A model generated the notes under the pieces. It was not told the DNA's origin. It was given only the letters and a program-made list of their open reading frames with translations, and ran no database searches. Of a DNA stretch of 64,000 bases, positions 36,766 to 49,288 are shown piece by piece; position 1 is the first letter of the stretch; the number at the start of each line of letters is the position of its first letter. The position numbers were made by a program, and so were the translations under genes. Source of the stretch: Ramlibacter sp. (GTDB taxonomy: Bacteria > Pseudomonadota > Gammaproteobacteria > Burkholderiales > Burkholderiaceae_C); NCBI RefSeq assembly GCF_028291745.1, contig NZ_JAQGNQ010000053.1, positions 62,001 to 126,000 of the forward strand. The letters are read 5' to 3'.

Positions 36766-37611
36766 ATGCCCGCCGAGAAGCCCGAGGACATCGTGCGCGC
36801 CGAGTGGGCGCAGCTCGATTTCAGCCGCGCCATGAGCTACGGCGACTACCTGCAGCTCGATGCGATTCTGCAGGCGCAGAAGCCGCTATCGCCCGACCAC
36901 AACGAGATGCTGTTCATCGTGCAGCACCAGACCAGCGAGTTGTGGATGAAGCTGATGCTGCACGAGCTGTCGGCAGCGATCGCGTGCATCGCGCGCGACG
37001 AATTGCCGCCGGCCTTCAAGATGCTGGCCCGCGTCTCGCGCATCATGGAGCAGCTGGTGCACGCCTGGGACGTGCTGGCCACCATGACCCCGGCGGAGTA
37101 CAGCGCCATCCGGCCCTACCTCGCCAGCTCCAGCGGCTTCCAGAGCTGGCAGTACCGCTGCATCGAGTTCCGCCTGGGCAACAAGAACGCGGCCATGCTC
37201 AAGCCGCACGAGCATCACGACGAGCGCCTGGCCACCGTGCGCGCGGCGTACGAGGCGCCGTCGCTGTACGACGAGTCGCTGCGGCTGTTGGCGCGGCGCG
37301 GATTGCCGCTGCCCGCCTCGCACGTGGAGCGTGACTGGACCCGGCCCTACGAAGCCAGCAAGGAGGTGGAGCAGGCCTGGCTGGTGGCCTACCGGGATCC
37401 GCAGAATCACTGGGACCTTTACCAGCTCGGCGAGGAACTCACCGACCTGGAAGACGCCTTTCGCCTGTGGCGCTTCCGGCATGTGACCACGGTGGAGCGC
37501 GTGATCGGCTTCAAGCGCGGCACGGGCGGAACGGGTGGCGTGAGCTATCTGCGCAAGATGCTGGACGTGGTGCTGTTTCCGGAGATCTGGCAGCTGCGCA
37601 CGGATTTGTAG
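36766..37611 (+). CDS. kynA: tryptophan 2,3-dioxygenase
   Basis: Haem enzyme that opens the tryptophan indole ring to N-formylkynurenine, the first step of the pathway. The 281-residue protein has [50 protein letters not shown] and the C-terminal haem His in [22 protein letters not shown]. It is the last gene of kynBUA, so the operon order is reversed relative to the reactions. A palindromic repeat follows. Confidence 0.97.
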   Translation: MPAEKPEDIVRAEWAQLDFSRAMSYGDYLQLDAILQAQKPLSPDHNEMLFIVQHQTSELWMKLMLHELSAAIACIARDELPPAFKMLARVSRIMEQLVHAWDVLATMTPAEYSAIRPYLASSSGFQSWQYRCIEFRLGNKNAAMLKPHEHHDERLATVRAAYEAPSLYDESLRLLARRGLPLPASHVERDWTRPYEASKEVEQAWLVAYRDPQNHWDLYQLGEELTDLEDAFRLWRFRHVTTVERVIGFKRGTGGTGGVSYLRKMLDVVLFPEIWQLRTDL

Positions 37612-37620
37612 GAATGCATC

Positions 37621-37714
37621 GCCGGGCTGCCTTCGGCAGCCCAGCCTACGCGGACCAGCCTACCTGCAACGGCATCCTCGTAGGCTGGGCTTCGCGCCAG
37701 CGAACCCCAGCAAC
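37621..37714. repeat. GTAGGCTGGGCT palindromic repeat, copy 2
   Basis: Half-units GGGCTGCC...GGCAGCCCAGCCTACG (37623-37650) and CGTAGGCTGGGCTTCGCGCCAGCGAACCCCAGC (37679-37711). It lies between the convergent kynA and FAD monooxygenase genes. Its right unit is nearly the inverse of the left unit of copy 1. Confidence 0.88.
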
Positions 37715-37723
37715 CCGGCCCAT

Positions 37724-38905
37724 TCACACGCCGTACAACCACGGCTGATCCAGCACCCTGGCCCCCAGCAGCCGCATCCCCGCATTGCGCGCCAGCCTGA
37801 GCGCACCGCTCGCATGGAAGATCGTGCCATTGCGCTGCGCTTTCTCCTGCACCTGCGCCACCCGCTGCCAACGGTTCAAGGCATAGCGGCGCAGGGCGGT
37901 CGGCACGTCCAGCACCCGATCGTCCGCGACGGCCAGCACGCGCTGCAACTCGCGCGCGTCCTCGATCGCCATGCCGGCACCCTGCGCGAGATAAGGCCGC
38001 ATGGGATGCGCTGCGTCGCCCAGCAAGGCGATGCGGCCGCGCGCCAGCGCGTCGGCCGAGGCGACCGGTGGCCGCGCATGCAGCACCCACAGTCGCCATT
38101 GCGGCATCGCGGCCACGCGTTCGCGCACCGCGCCGCACACCGGCCCCAGCGCCGCTGCCAGCTGCGCCTGCGAGGCCGCGTGGTCCCAGGCCCGCGGATC
38201 GCCCGGCTGCGTGCCTTGCACCACGCACACCGCGTTCAGCCATTCGCCGCCGCGCACCGGATAGGTCACCAGGTGCACGCGCGGCGCGAGCCACACGGTC
38301 ACTTCGGCACTGCGCAGCGTGGCCGGCAGGTCCTGTTGCCGCACCAGCGCGCGATAGGCCAGGTGGCCGGTCGCCTGGGGCGGCCCATCCGCGCAGACGG
38401 TACCGCGCAATTCACTCCATAGTCCGTCGGCAGCGACCAGCGCCTCGCCCTCGACGTGCGAACCGTGGCTCGTGCGCACGCCGGCACACGCGGCGTCCTG
38501 CTGCGCCGCCAGCACGCGGCAGTCGACCTGCAGGCGCGCCCCGGCGGATTGCCCGGCCGCGAGCAAGGCAGCCTGCAAGTCGGCCCGGTGCATCGTGAGA
38601 TAAGGCGCGCCATAACGCTGCGCGAGCGTCTCGCCCAGTTGCAGCACGCCCAGTTCGCCGCCATCCGCGCCATCGCGCACGCGCAGCCACTGCGGCGCCA
38701 CCGCCTGGCGCACGAGATCGCCTTGCAGCAGGTCCCATTCGCGCAGGATGCGGGTCGCGTTGGGCCCGAGCTGGAGGCCCGCGCCCACCTCCGAAAAGGC
38801 CGGCGCCTGCTCGAACAGGCGCGCCTCCCAGCCGGCGCGGCGTGCTGCGATCGAGGCCGCGAGCCCGGCGATGCCGCCGCCGGCGACCAGCAGCTCCCGG
38901 CTCAC
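37724..38905 (-). CDS. FAD-dependent aromatic monooxygenase
   Basis: Predicted 393-residue class A flavoprotein hydroxylase. The dinucleotide fold is VAGGGIAGLAASIAARRAG at 7-25, the DG-type motif ALVAADGLWSELR near 155, and the FAD motif IALLGDAAHPMRPYLAQGAGMAIEDA near 285-310. The GARLQVDC and SEVGAGLQLGPNATRIL segments resemble salicylate- and 3-hydroxybenzoate-hydroxylase-like enzymes. The substrate is unknown. Anthranilate from the kyn operon is a possible aromatic input, but the gene is convergent with that operon, so a functional link is only a guess. Confidence 0.9.
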   Translation of the reverse strand: MSRELLVAGGGIAGLAASIAARRAGWEARLFEQAPAFSEVGAGLQLGPNATRILREWDLLQGDLVRQAVAPQWLRVRDGADGGELGVLQLGETLAQRYGAPYLTMHRADLQAALLAAGQSAGARLQVDCRVLAAQQDAACAGVRTSHGSHVEGEALVAADGLWSELRGTVCADGPPQATGHLAYRALVRQQDLPATLRSAEVTVWLAPRVHLVTYPVRGGEWLNAVCVVQGTQPGDPRAWDHAASQAQLAAALGPVCGAVRERVAAMPQWRLWVLHARPPVASADALARGRIALLGDAAHPMRPYLAQGAGMAIEDARELQRVLAVADDRVLDVPTALRRYALNRWQRVAQVQEKAQRNGTIFHASGALRLARNAGMRLLGARVLDQPWLYGV

Positions 38906-38939
38906 CCCGCCAGCAGTTGCCGCAGGACCGCCTGCGTGC

Positions 38940-41828
<2,889 letters not shown>

Positions 41829-41901
41829 TCTCGACCTCTGATTGTTGCTTTGCGCCATTGTGCCGCCAGACGTGCAGGCGGGGGAGCCGATCCGGTGAGC
41901 C

Positions 41902-42984
41902 TCAGCCGTGCTGTCGCTCGAACTCTTTCATGTACTCGACGAGCGCCTGCACGCCCTCGATCGGCATGGCGTTGTAGATCGAGGCGCGCATGCCGCCCAC
42001 CGAGCGGTGACCCTTGAGCTGGATCATGCCCCGTTGCTCGGCGCCGTGCAGGAAGGCCGCGTCGAGCGCAGTGTCCTTGAGCCAGAAAGGCACGTTCATC
42101 AGCGAGCGGTCCTGGTGCGCGATGGGATTGCGGAAGAAGCTGCTGCCGTCGAGGAAGTCGTACAGCAGCTTCGCCTTGCGGGCATTGCGCTCGGCCACGG
42201 CGGCCATGCCACCTTGCGCCTTGACGTGCTTGAGCACCAGGCCCGCGATGTAGATCGAATAGGTGGGCGGCGTGTTGTACATCGAGTCCGCCGCGGCCTG
42301 GATCTGGTAGTTGAAGGCCGAGGGCGTGATGGGCAACGCGCGCCCCAGCAGGTCTTTGCGCACCACCACGATGGTCAGGCCCGAAGGGCCGATGTTCTTC
42401 TGGGCGCCGGCGTAGATCAGCCCGTATTGCGAGACATCGATGGGCCGCGAGAGGATGTCCGAGGACATGTCGGCCACCAGCGGCACGCTGCCGGTCTCTG
42501 GCGTCCAGTGGAACTGCACGCCGCCGATCGTTTCGTTGGAGCAGATGTGCACGTAGGAAGCGCCGGGATCGAGCTTCCATTGCGACTGCGGCGGGACCGC
42601 GGTGAACTTCGAAGCGTCGCCGCTGACCGGCACGTTCACCTCGCCGTAGATCTTCGCTTCCTGCGCCGACTTCTTCGACCAGTCCCCGGTCAGCACGTAA
42701 TCGGCGCGGCCGGTGGCGCCGATCAGGTTCATCGGCACGATGGCGTTCTCGCCCAGCGCGCCGCCCTGCATGAACAGCACCTGGTAGCTGGCGGGGATCT
42801 GCATCAGTTCCTTCAGCAGGTCCTCGGCCTCGGCGTGGATGCCCATGAACTGCTTGCCGCGGTGGCTCATCTCCATCACCGACATGCCGCTGCCTTGCCA
42901 GTCCAGCATCTCCTCGGCGGCCTGCCGCAAGACGGGCTCGGGCAAGGTGGCGGGACCGGGGCTGAAATTGAAGACGCGGGTCAT
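41902..42984 (-). CDS. serC: phosphoserine aminotransferase
   Basis: PLP enzyme converting 3-phosphohydroxypyruvate to phosphoserine in serine synthesis (also used in pyridoxal phosphate synthesis). The 360-residue protein is full length: [32 protein letters not shown], the PLP Lys in [14 protein letters not shown], and the end [22 protein letters not shown] 42984 starts the family N-terminus. It is divergent from the helix-turn-helix gene and stands apart from pheA/aroF, its usual neighbours in many betaproteobacteria. Confidence 0.96.
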   Translation of the reverse strand: MTRVFNFSPGPATLPEPVLRQAAEEMLDWQGSGMSVMEMSHRGKQFMGIHAEAEDLLKELMQIPASYQVLFMQGGALGENAIVPMNLIGATGRADYVLTGDWSKKSAQEAKIYGEVNVPVSGDASKFTAVPPQSQWKLDPGASYVHICSNETIGGVQFHWTPETGSVPLVADMSSDILSRPIDVSQYGLIYAGAQKNIGPSGLTIVVVRKDLLGRALPITPSAFNYQIQAAADSMYNTPPTYSIYIAGLVLKHVKAQGGMAAVAERNARKAKLLYDFLDGSSFFRNPIAHQDRSLMNVPFWLKDTALDAAFLHGAEQRGMIQLKGHRSVGGMRASIYNAMPIEGVQALVEYMKEFERQHG

Positions 42985-43105
42985 GGGATCTGTTGGCGGC
43001 TCGGGGCCAGGGGCGCTCGCGCGCGGGTTGACCAGCATACAAGATGGCGGCGCCATGACCTCGCAGGTCATGGCAGCACCCGCACTCCGGCCCTACCATT
43101 GCGCC

Positions 43106-43939
43106 ATGGATCTCGCCGTCGCCGCGTCCGCGCCCTTGTCGCCACCGGCCTCGCTGCGCCCGTTCGGCGATCACCTGCGCAGCTGGCGACTGCGGCGCCG
43201 CATGAGCCAACTCGATCTTGCCGGCGAGGCGGACATCTCCACCCGCCACCTGAGCTTCGTCGAGACCGGCCGTTCGGCGCCCAGCCGCGAGATGGTGCTG
43301 CGCCTGGCCGAACGGCTGGAGGTTCCCTTGCGCGAACGCAATGCCCTGCTGGTGGCGGCCGGCTATGCCCCGATGTACCGCGAGCGACCGCTGGACGATC
43401 CCGCGCTCGCGGCCGCCAGGCAAGCGGTGCAACTGATCCTGCGGGGCCACGAGCCCTACCCTGCGCTGGCCGTGGACCGGCACTGGAACCTGCTCGCGCA
43501 CAACGCCGCGGTGCCGCTGCTGCTGGCGGGTGTCGCTGCCCAGCTCCTGCAGCCACCGGTCAACGTGCTGCGCCTGAGCCTGCACCCGCAGGGACTGGCG
43601 AGCCGGATCGTGAATCTCGCGCAATGGCGGCAGCACCTGTTCGAGCGATTGCACCAGCAGATTGCGGTGACGGCGGACGCGGGACTGCAGGCGCTGGAAC
43701 GGGAGCTGCGTGGCTATCCCGCGCTGGTCACCGGCGAAGACGAACACATCGACGGTGAAGTTCTGGGGATCGCCGCGCCGTTGCGCTTGCGCACCGAGGC
43801 CGGTGTGCTGAGCTTCATCAGCACGACGACCGTCTTCGGCTCGCCGGTGGACGTGACCTTGCAGGAGCTGGCGCTGGAGACGTTCTTTCCGGCGGATCCC
43901 GAGACAGCCGCTGCCCTGCGAAGAATGTCATCCACGTAG
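43106..43939 (+). CDS. helix-turn-helix regulator, MmyB-like ligand domain
   Basis: Predicted 277-residue transcription factor. An XRE-type helix-turn-helix lies at about 22-80 (LRSWRLRRRMSQLDLAGEADIS then RHLSFVETGRSAPSREMVLRLAE). A larger C-terminal domain of the MmyB-like type follows, with AVDRHWNLLAHNAAVPLLL and a final beta-rich GSPVDVTLQELALETFFPAD. MmyB-like domains may bind fatty acids. It is divergent from serC. Its stop codon TAG is formed inside the GTAGG of a palindromic repeat, so the native C-terminus may have been altered. Confidence 0.9.
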   Translation: MDLAVAASAPLSPPASLRPFGDHLRSWRLRRRMSQLDLAGEADISTRHLSFVETGRSAPSREMVLRLAERLEVPLRERNALLVAAGYAPMYRERPLDDPALAAARQAVQLILRGHEPYPALAVDRHWNLLAHNAAVPLLLAGVAAQLLQPPVNVLRLSLHPQGLASRIVNLAQWRQHLFERLHQQIAVTADAGLQALERELRGYPALVTGEDEHIDGEVLGIAAPLRLRTEAGVLSFISTTTVFGSPVDVTLQELALETFFPADPETAAALRRMSST

Positions 43940-44009
43940 GCTGGGCTGACGACAGTCACCCCAGCGGAGGCGCGAAAACGCTGGGGTGCGCTGTGCGCAG
44001 CCCAGCCTG
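43936..44009. repeat. GTAGGCTGGGCT palindromic repeat, copy 3
   Basis: GTAGGCTGGGCT (43936-43947) pairs with GCAGCCCAGCCTGC near 43996-44010, with an inner CACCCCAGC/GCTGGGGTG pair. It overlaps the stop of the helix-turn-helix gene and lies between it and the convergent SbmA-like gene. Confidence 0.88.
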
Positions 44010-44041
44010 CAGATGCAACCAACGCACGCATTCGGGCTGGT

Positions 44042-45058
44042 TCACGGATTCAACGGCACCAGCCCGTCGTCCGGCGGCGCCACACCCGGCTCCTGGATCT
44101 GCGCCTCGAAGGCTCGCAGCCGCTTGTACACGGACAGCAGTTCCACGATCGTGCTCCAGCTGTACACCAGGTACTGGAACGATTCGGTCACCTTGTCGAA
44201 GGCGCGCGAGATCTGCTGCATCACGCCGAGCGTGATCACGCCAGCCACCACCGTGGGGCCGAGTGCGATCAGCGGCACCAGCACGCTGACCTGCAGGTAC
44301 GACCACTTCACGACGTCGAAGTACAGGTAGTGGAAGAACAGGCGAAAGTAGTTGCGGCGCACCTCGGCGAACAGCGTGTGCACCACCGGCGGCTGCGCGC
44401 GCGAGGCGTCGTCCTCGCCGTACACCAGCTCCTTGCGGTAGGCCGCCTCGCGCCGCTGGTTCTGGAACTGCAGGCCGGGCAGGAGGATGCCGGTGAAGGC
44501 CAGCAGCACCGTGCCGAACACCGCCCAGCCGATCGACACCCACACCAGCGAATGCGGAATTGCGCCGACGATGGGCAACTGCGTGATCTGCGCCGACAGG
44601 GTCCACAGGATGGGCACGAAGGCGGCCAGCGTCATCACGCTGCGCACCAGGTCGACGCCCAGGCCTTCCATGATGCTGGCGAAGCGCATCGTGTCTTCCT
44701 GCACCCGCTGCGCCGCGCCCTCGATCTTGCGCAGCTGCTCCCAGTGCTGCATGTAGTAGTCGTTCATCGCCTGCCGCCAGCGGAAGATGTAGTGCTTGAC
44801 GAAGAAGTCGACGAACACCGCAACGATCACGTAGATCATCGCGATGTGCAGGAAGGTGGAGAGCTGCTGCCAGAACTGCGCCAGGGTGATGCTGCCCTTG
44901 GTCGTGAGCGCCTTCTGCACCAGGTCGTAGAAAGTGCCGAACCAGTCGTTGATCTGCACGTCCAGCTGCACGCGGTACCACGTGGTGAACAGGATCAGGA
45001 CGGTCCCCAGAATCGACCAGAGCCACCAGCGCCGGTTCAAGAAAAACGATCGGAACAT
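44042..45058 (-). CDS. SbmA/BacA-like peptide transporter
   Basis: Predicted 338-residue inner membrane protein. The start MFRSFFLNRRWWLWSILGTVLILFTTWYRVQLDVQIN and the segments FVKHYIFRWRQAMNDYYMQHW and RKIEGAAQRVQEDTMRFA are characteristic of SbmA/BacA proton-driven importers of peptides and antibiotics. About seven hydrophobic helices are predicted. It is shorter than E. coli SbmA (about 406). A C-terminal soluble segment (about 300-338) is Pro-rich. No ABC ATPase is fused or adjacent, as expected for SbmA as opposed to BacA-ABC forms. Confidence 0.9.
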   Translation of the reverse strand: MFRSFFLNRRWWLWSILGTVLILFTTWYRVQLDVQINDWFGTFYDLVQKALTTKGSITLAQFWQQLSTFLHIAMIYVIVAVFVDFFVKHYIFRWRQAMNDYYMQHWEQLRKIEGAAQRVQEDTMRFASIMEGLGVDLVRSVMTLAAFVPILWTLSAQITQLPIVGAIPHSLVWVSIGWAVFGTVLLAFTGILLPGLQFQNQRREAAYRKELVYGEDDASRAQPPVVHTLFAEVRRNYFRLFFHYLYFDVVKWSYLQVSVLVPLIALGPTVVAGVITLGVMQQISRAFDKVTESFQYLVYSWSTIVELLSVYKRLRAFEAQIQEPGVAPPDDGLVPLNP

Positions 45059-45282
45059 TCTTTCTGCCTTGGTTGTGGGAGGGCGACTGGCATGCTACCG
45101 GCTGCAGCTGACCGCAGGGGCGCTCTGCTTTCAGGAGCGGAGCGTCCGCGTTGGTGCGGCCGGCAGCGCATGAGTTCCCGGCGGCTGGGTCGAGTTCGTC
45201 GGACAGGCCCGGGCGGACCGCACCGACTCCATTTCCGCCACGGTGGCGCAAGCTGACCGCATCCAGACGACAGGAGCGCGAC

Positions 45283-45711
45283 ATGCGAAACAATCTCACC
45301 CGTACCGTGCTGGCGGCGGCGGCGCTGGCGGCCTCGGCCGGAATGGCCTGTGCCCAAGGCACGGCGACGATCGATGGCACCGGGGCCGGGCTGAATGCCG
45401 GCGTTGGCGCCAGCAGCTCGCTCACGCCGGGCAGCAGCTCGATCAACAACCGTGCTGGCGCCGCGGGCGCAGTCGGCGCGAACGGCAACTCCTCGATCGG
45501 CGGCCAGTCGACCAACGACACGCGTGTGCTGGGTAGCGGCCGCACGCCAGGCAACATCGTCCCGAACAACCTGCCGGGCACCATCGGCGGGCAGAGCAAC
45601 GCCACCGTTGGTATCAACGGCAGCGGCACGCTGGATGGCAGCGTGCCCTCGGGGAATGTGTCGGGGGATGTGGGGGTGAATGGGGGGCTGGGCCTGGGCG
45701 TGCAGCGCTGA
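45283..45711 (+). CDS. small exported Gly/Ser/Asn-rich protein
   Basis: Predicted 142-residue secreted protein with a signal peptide at 1-25 (cleavage near CAQG). The mature part is low complexity with Gly, Ser, Asn and Thr and the degenerate repeat element SSIGGQSTNDTRV / NATVGINGSGTLD. It probably forms a disordered or beta-repeat envelope protein. A CAGGAG ribosome-binding site precedes the ATG. Together with the terminator and acnB fragment downstream, it forms a unit echoed by the next small exported gene. Confidence 0.75.
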   Translation: MRNNLTRTVLAAAALAASAGMACAQGTATIDGTGAGLNAGVGASSSLTPGSSSINNRAGAAGAVGANGNSSIGGQSTNDTRVLGSGRTPGNIVPNNLPGTIGGQSNATVGINGSGTLDGSVPSGNVSGDVGVNGGLGLGVQR

Positions 45712-45724
45712 CGCGCCTGCCTTG

Positions 45725-45842
45725 CTCCCTCCCCTTCCGGGGGAGGGTTGGGGTGGGGGCGCTCCGGCCTCCATCACCGCCGCGGGCCTTGCGATCGCCG
45801 CAGCGCCCCCATCCCAGCCTTCCCCCGGAGGGGGACGGAGCG
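45725..45842. repeat. CCCTCCCC palindromic repeat
   Basis: Left arm CTCCCTCCCCTTCCGGGGGAG followed by GGTTGGGGTGGGGGCGCTCC (45725-45765), and right arm AGCGCCCCCATCCCAGCC then TTCCCCCGGAGGGGGACGGAG (45802-45840), are inverted copies. Each arm also folds on itself. It sits just after the exported-protein stop and before the terminator at 45854. Confidence 0.85.
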
Positions 45843-45853
45843 GCAGCCCAAGA

Positions 45854-45879
45854 AAAAGCGGCCGGTAAGGGCCGCTTTT
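45854..45879. terminator. bidirectional terminator, copy 1
   Basis: AAAAGCGGCC pairs with GGCCGCTTTT over 10 bp. An almost identical terminator (46599-46624) precedes the real acnB 3' end, consistent with a duplicated block. Confidence 0.88.
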
Positions 45880-45899
45880 CCGTCGGAGAGGGCTGGTCC

Positions 45900-46049
45900 T
45901 CAGACCGCCACTTCCCTCGCCGTCTCCGCGTACTCCTCGATCTGGTCGAAGTTCATGTAGCGGTAGACCTGCTCGCCCTGCTGCTTGATGACGCCCATGT
46001 CGGCGGCGTGCTCGGCCACCGTCGGCAGCCGGCCCAGCTTGGAGGCGAT
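45900..46049 (-). pseudogene. acnB 3'-end duplicate fragment
   Basis: About 150 bases match the last 50 codons of acnB (46659-46808), with five substitutions over ~149 bases. Predicted residues correspond to [14 protein letters not shown]...[11 protein letters not shown] with three changes (Tyr to His, Asn to Lys, Asp to Glu), and the stop codon is preserved. The 5' part of the gene is absent and homology stops abruptly near 46049. An ATG at 46064 could open a ~54-residue reading frame, but no convincing ribosome-binding site is seen. It is a truncated copy, not an independent gene. Confidence 0.85.
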
Positions 46050-46228
46050 GGCGCTGCCCTTCATGCCTCGAGTTGTGCGCGATCGTGCCGGTTGCGCCAC
46101 CGGCTGGGGCTCGCCCCTGGCGCGAAGGTGCTTGTCGGCCCCTGCGGACAACACGTTCCAAGTGGCTCCCACTCCAGGCGCGGCGGCGGTTCGCACAATG
46201 AGTGCAGACCATCCCAAGGAGACAAAAG

Positions 46229-46585
46229 ATGAAATTCCGCAAGTTCCAACTCGTCCTGCTGGCGACTGCCCTGGGCGGCGCCATGGGCACCGCTTCGGCG
46301 CAGCAAGCCGGCATCGGCGCCGGCGCTGCCGCTTCCGTGGGCACGACGCCCGCCGCCGCCAAGACCGCCACCGACGTGCGCGGCAACGCGGCCCTCACGA
46401 GTGACACGGCGGTGTCTGGCAATACCATCGAGGGCAAGCCCGGCACGCAAAGTGGCGTGTCGGTCACGGACACCACGTCCATGGGCGCATCGGGCGCATG
46501 GGGCGGCTCCGCATCGCGCCAGTCCCTGGCCGGCCTGAACAGTACGCAAGCGCGCGCGTTGCAGCGCTACCAGGGCTTGCGTTGA
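46229..46585 (+). CDS. small exported Ala/Thr/Gly-rich protein
   Basis: Predicted 118-residue secreted protein. A signal peptide occupies 1-24 (cleavage near ASAQ). The mature region is mostly small residues (Gly, Ala, Thr, Ser), ending in a more helical LAGLNSTQARALQRYQGLR. AAGGAG lies eight bases before ATG 46229; an earlier ATG at 46202 is disfavoured for lacking a signal peptide start. It occupies the space between the duplicate acnB fragment and the terminator of the real acnB. Function unknown. Confidence 0.75.
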   Translation: MKFRKFQLVLLATALGGAMGTASAQQAGIGAGAAASVGTTPAAAKTATDVRGNAALTSDTAVSGNTIEGKPGTQSGVSVTDTTSMGASGAWGGSASRQSLAGLNSTQARALQRYQGLR

Positions 46586-46598
46586 GCCGCGCAGAACG

Positions 46599-46624
46599 AA
46601 AAAGCGGCCCGAGGGCCGCTTTTT
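46599..46624. terminator. bidirectional terminator, copy 2
   Basis: AAAAAGCGGCC (46599-46609) pairs with GGCCGCTTTTT (46614-46624). It serves the small exported-protein gene and the convergent acnB. Confidence 0.9.
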
Positions 46625-46658
46625 CGGGCCCGCACATCCGCGGGACCTGGGCTGGCGC

Positions 46659-49262
46659 TCAGACCGCCACTTCCCTCGCCGTCTCCGCGTACTCCTCGAT
46701 CTGGTCGAAGTTCATGTAGCGGTAGACCTGGTCGCCTTGCTGGTTGATGACGCCCATGTCGGCGGCGTACTCGGCCACCGTCGGCAGGCGGCCCAGCTTG
46801 GAGGCGATCGCCGCCAGTTCCGCGGAGGCCAGGAACACCTGCGTGTTCTTGCCCAGGCGGTTCGGGAAGTTGCGCGTGGAAGTGGAAACCACCGTCGCGC
46901 CCTCGCGCACCTGCGCCTGGTTCCCCATGCACAGCGAGCAGCCGGGCATCTCGGTGCGCGCGCCGGCGGCGCCGAAGTTGGCGTAGTGGCCCTCGCGCGT
47001 CAGTTGCTCCGCGTCCATCTTCGTCGGCGGCGCGACCCACAGCTTCACCGGGAGGTCGCGCTTGCCTTCCAGCAGCGCGGACGCCGCACGGAAGTGGCCG
47101 ATGTTGGTCATGCACGAGCCGATGAAGGCCTCGTCGATCTTCGTGTTCTGCACGGCGGACAGCGGCTTGACGTCGTCCGGATCGTTGGGGCAGCACAGCA
47201 GCGGCTCGGTGATCGCGTTCATGTCGATCTCGATCACCACCGCGTACTCGGCGTCCGGGTCCGCTTGCAGCAGATCGGGCTTGGCCAGCCAGGCTTCGAC
47301 CGCCTTGATGCGGCGCTCCAGCGAACGCTTGTCGGCGTAGCCCTGCGCGATCAGGTTCTTCATCAGGACCACGTTCGACTGCAGGTACTCGGCGATCGGT
47401 TCCTTGTTCAGCTTGACCGTGCAACCGGCGGCGGAGCGCTCGGCCGAGGCGTCGGTCAGTTCGAAGGCCTGTTCCACCTTCAGGTTCGGCAGGCCCTCGA
47501 TCTCCAGGATCTTGCCGGAGAAGACGTTGGTCTTGTTTTCCTTGGCGACGGTCAGGAGGCCCTGCTGGATCGCGAAGTAGGGGATCGCGTGCACCAGGTC
47601 GCGCAGCGTGATGCCAGGCTGCATCTCGCCCTTGAAGCGCACCAGCACGGACTCGGGCATGTCGAGCGGCATCACGCCGGTCGCGGCGGCAAAGGCCACC
47701 AGACCGGAGCCGGCGGGGAAGCTGATGCCGATCGGAAAGCGCGTGTGGCTGTCGCCGCCGGTGCCGACGGTGTCGGGCAGCAGCAGGCGGTTGAGCCACG
47801 AGTGGATCACGCCGTCACCGGGACGCAGCGAGACGCCGCCACGATTGCTCATGAAGGCCGGAAGCTCGCGGTGGGTCTTCACGTCCACCGGCTTCGGATA
47901 GGCCGCGGTGTGGCAGAAGGACTGCATCACCATGTCGGCGGAAAAGCCCAGGCAGGCGAGGTCTTTCAGCTCGTCGCGGGTCATGGTGCCGGTGGTGTCC
48001 TGGCTGCCCACGGTGGTCATACGCGGTTCGCAATAGGTGCCCGGACGAATGCCCAGCTGCGTGCCATTCTTTTCCGGCAGGCCGCAGGCCTTGCCGACCA
48101 TCTTCTGCGCCACCGTGAAGCCCTTGCCGGAATCGACCGTGGGCTTGGGCAGGCGGAAGGTGGTGGAGGTGCCGAGGCCGAGGAACTGGCGCGCGCTGGC
48201 GGTCAGCGCGCGGCCGATGATCAGGTTGATGCGGCCGCCGGCGCGCACTTCGTCCAGCAGCACGTCGTTCTTGAGCGCGAAGCGCTCGATGACCTTGCCG
48301 TCCTTCTCGATCGTGCCCTCGTACGGGTACACGTCGATCACATCGCCGGTCTCGAGCTTGGCGACGTTGACTTCGATCGGCAGCGCGCCGGAGTCTTCCT
48401 GCGTGTTGTAGAAGATCGGGGCGATCTTGCCGCCCAGCGTGATGCCGCCGAAGCGCTTGTTCGGCACGAAGGGGATGTCCTGCCCGGTGGCCCAGATCAC
48501 GCTGTTGGTCGCGGACTTGCGCGAAGAGCCGGTGCCGACCACGTCGCCGACATAGGCGATCTGGTGGCCCTTGGCCTTGAGCTCCTCGATGAACTTCATC
48601 GGGCCGCGCTTGCCCTCTTCTTCCGGCTTGAAGGCCGTGCCCGGGCGCGAGTTCTTCAGCATCGCCAGCGCGTGCAGCGGAATGTCGGGACGCGACCACG
48701 CGTCGGGCGCGGGCGAGAGGTCGTCGGTGTTGGTCTCGCCGGGCACCTTGAACACCGTGACCGTGATCTTCTGCGGCACTTCGGTCCGCGCGGTGAACCA
48801 CTCGGCCTCGGCCCAGGATTGCATCACTTCCCTGGCGAACGCGTTGTTGGCCTTGACCTTCTCCGCGACGTCGTGGAAGTAGTCGAACATCAGCAGCGTC
48901 TTCTTCAGGCCATCGGCGGCGATCTGCGCGACCTCCGCGTCATCGAGCAAGTCGATCAGCGGCTTGACGTTGTAGCCGCCGACCATGGTGCCGAGCAGCT
49001 CGGTCGCCTTGGCCTTGGAAATCGCATTGAGCGCGAGATCCCCATGTGCAACGGCGGCCAGGAAGCTGGCCTTCACCTTGGCGGCGTCGTCCACGCCCGG
49101 CGGCACGCGGTTCGTCAGCAGGTCCAGCAGGAAGGCTTCTTCCTTGGCCGGAGCCGACTTGATCAGTTCGATCACGTCGGCGGTCTGCTTGGCGGATAGC
49201 GGCAGCGGGGGGATGCCGAGCGCAGCGCGTTCGGCAACGTGTTCAACGTAGCTTTGCAACAT
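46659..49262 (-). CDS. acnB: bifunctional aconitate hydratase 2/2-methylisocitrate dehydratase
   Basis: Main TCA-cycle aconitase, also able to hydrate 2-methylaconitate in the methylcitrate cycle. The 867-residue protein begins [22 protein letters not shown] with the HEAT-like domain unique to AcnB. It carries the swivel motif [17 protein letters not shown] and 4Fe-4S Cys residues in [32 protein letters not shown] and [12 protein letters not shown]. The catalytic end [12 protein letters not shown] is present. It lies on the minus strand with a 26-bp gap to the exported-protein gene upstream. Its 3' end is duplicated at 45900-46049. Confidence 0.97.
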   Translation of the reverse strand: MLQSYVEHVAERAALGIPPLPLSAKQTADVIELIKSAPAKEEAFLLDLLTNRVPPGVDDAAKVKASFLAAVAHGDLALNAISKAKATELLGTMVGGYNVKPLIDLLDDAEVAQIAADGLKKTLLMFDYFHDVAEKVKANNAFAREVMQSWAEAEWFTARTEVPQKITVTVFKVPGETNTDDLSPAPDAWSRPDIPLHALAMLKNSRPGTAFKPEEEGKRGPMKFIEELKAKGHQIAYVGDVVGTGSSRKSATNSVIWATGQDIPFVPNKRFGGITLGGKIAPIFYNTQEDSGALPIEVNVAKLETGDVIDVYPYEGTIEKDGKVIERFALKNDVLLDEVRAGGRINLIIGRALTASARQFLGLGTSTTFRLPKPTVDSGKGFTVAQKMVGKACGLPEKNGTQLGIRPGTYCEPRMTTVGSQDTTGTMTRDELKDLACLGFSADMVMQSFCHTAAYPKPVDVKTHRELPAFMSNRGGVSLRPGDGVIHSWLNRLLLPDTVGTGGDSHTRFPIGISFPAGSGLVAFAAATGVMPLDMPESVLVRFKGEMQPGITLRDLVHAIPYFAIQQGLLTVAKENKTNVFSGKILEIEGLPNLKVEQAFELTDASAERSAAGCTVKLNKEPIAEYLQSNVVLMKNLIAQGYADKRSLERRIKAVEAWLAKPDLLQADPDAEYAVVIEIDMNAITEPLLCCPNDPDDVKPLSAVQNTKIDEAFIGSCMTNIGHFRAASALLEGKRDLPVKLWVAPPTKMDAEQLTREGHYANFGAAGARTEMPGCSLCMGNQAQVREGATVVSTSTRNFPNRLGKNTQVFLASAELAAIASKLGRLPTVAEYAADMGVINQQGDQVYRYMNFDQIEEYAETAREVAV

Positions 49263-49288
49263 GGGGTTCTCCGTTCAAATCTGGGGCG

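Noticed and set aside
37724-38905. Kynurenine 3-monooxygenase
   Set aside because: Sequence features fit the salicylate-hydroxylase-like group and no membrane-anchoring C-terminus is seen; the operon leads to anthranilate rather than 3-hydroxykynurenine.
45900-46217. Separate 105-residue gene
   Set aside because: Its real content is only the duplicated acnB tail; the first half is non-coding and no ribosome-binding site is convincing.
46737-49199. 820-codon plus-strand open frame opposite acnB
   Set aside because: Shadow of acnB codon usage; no protein-like motifs.
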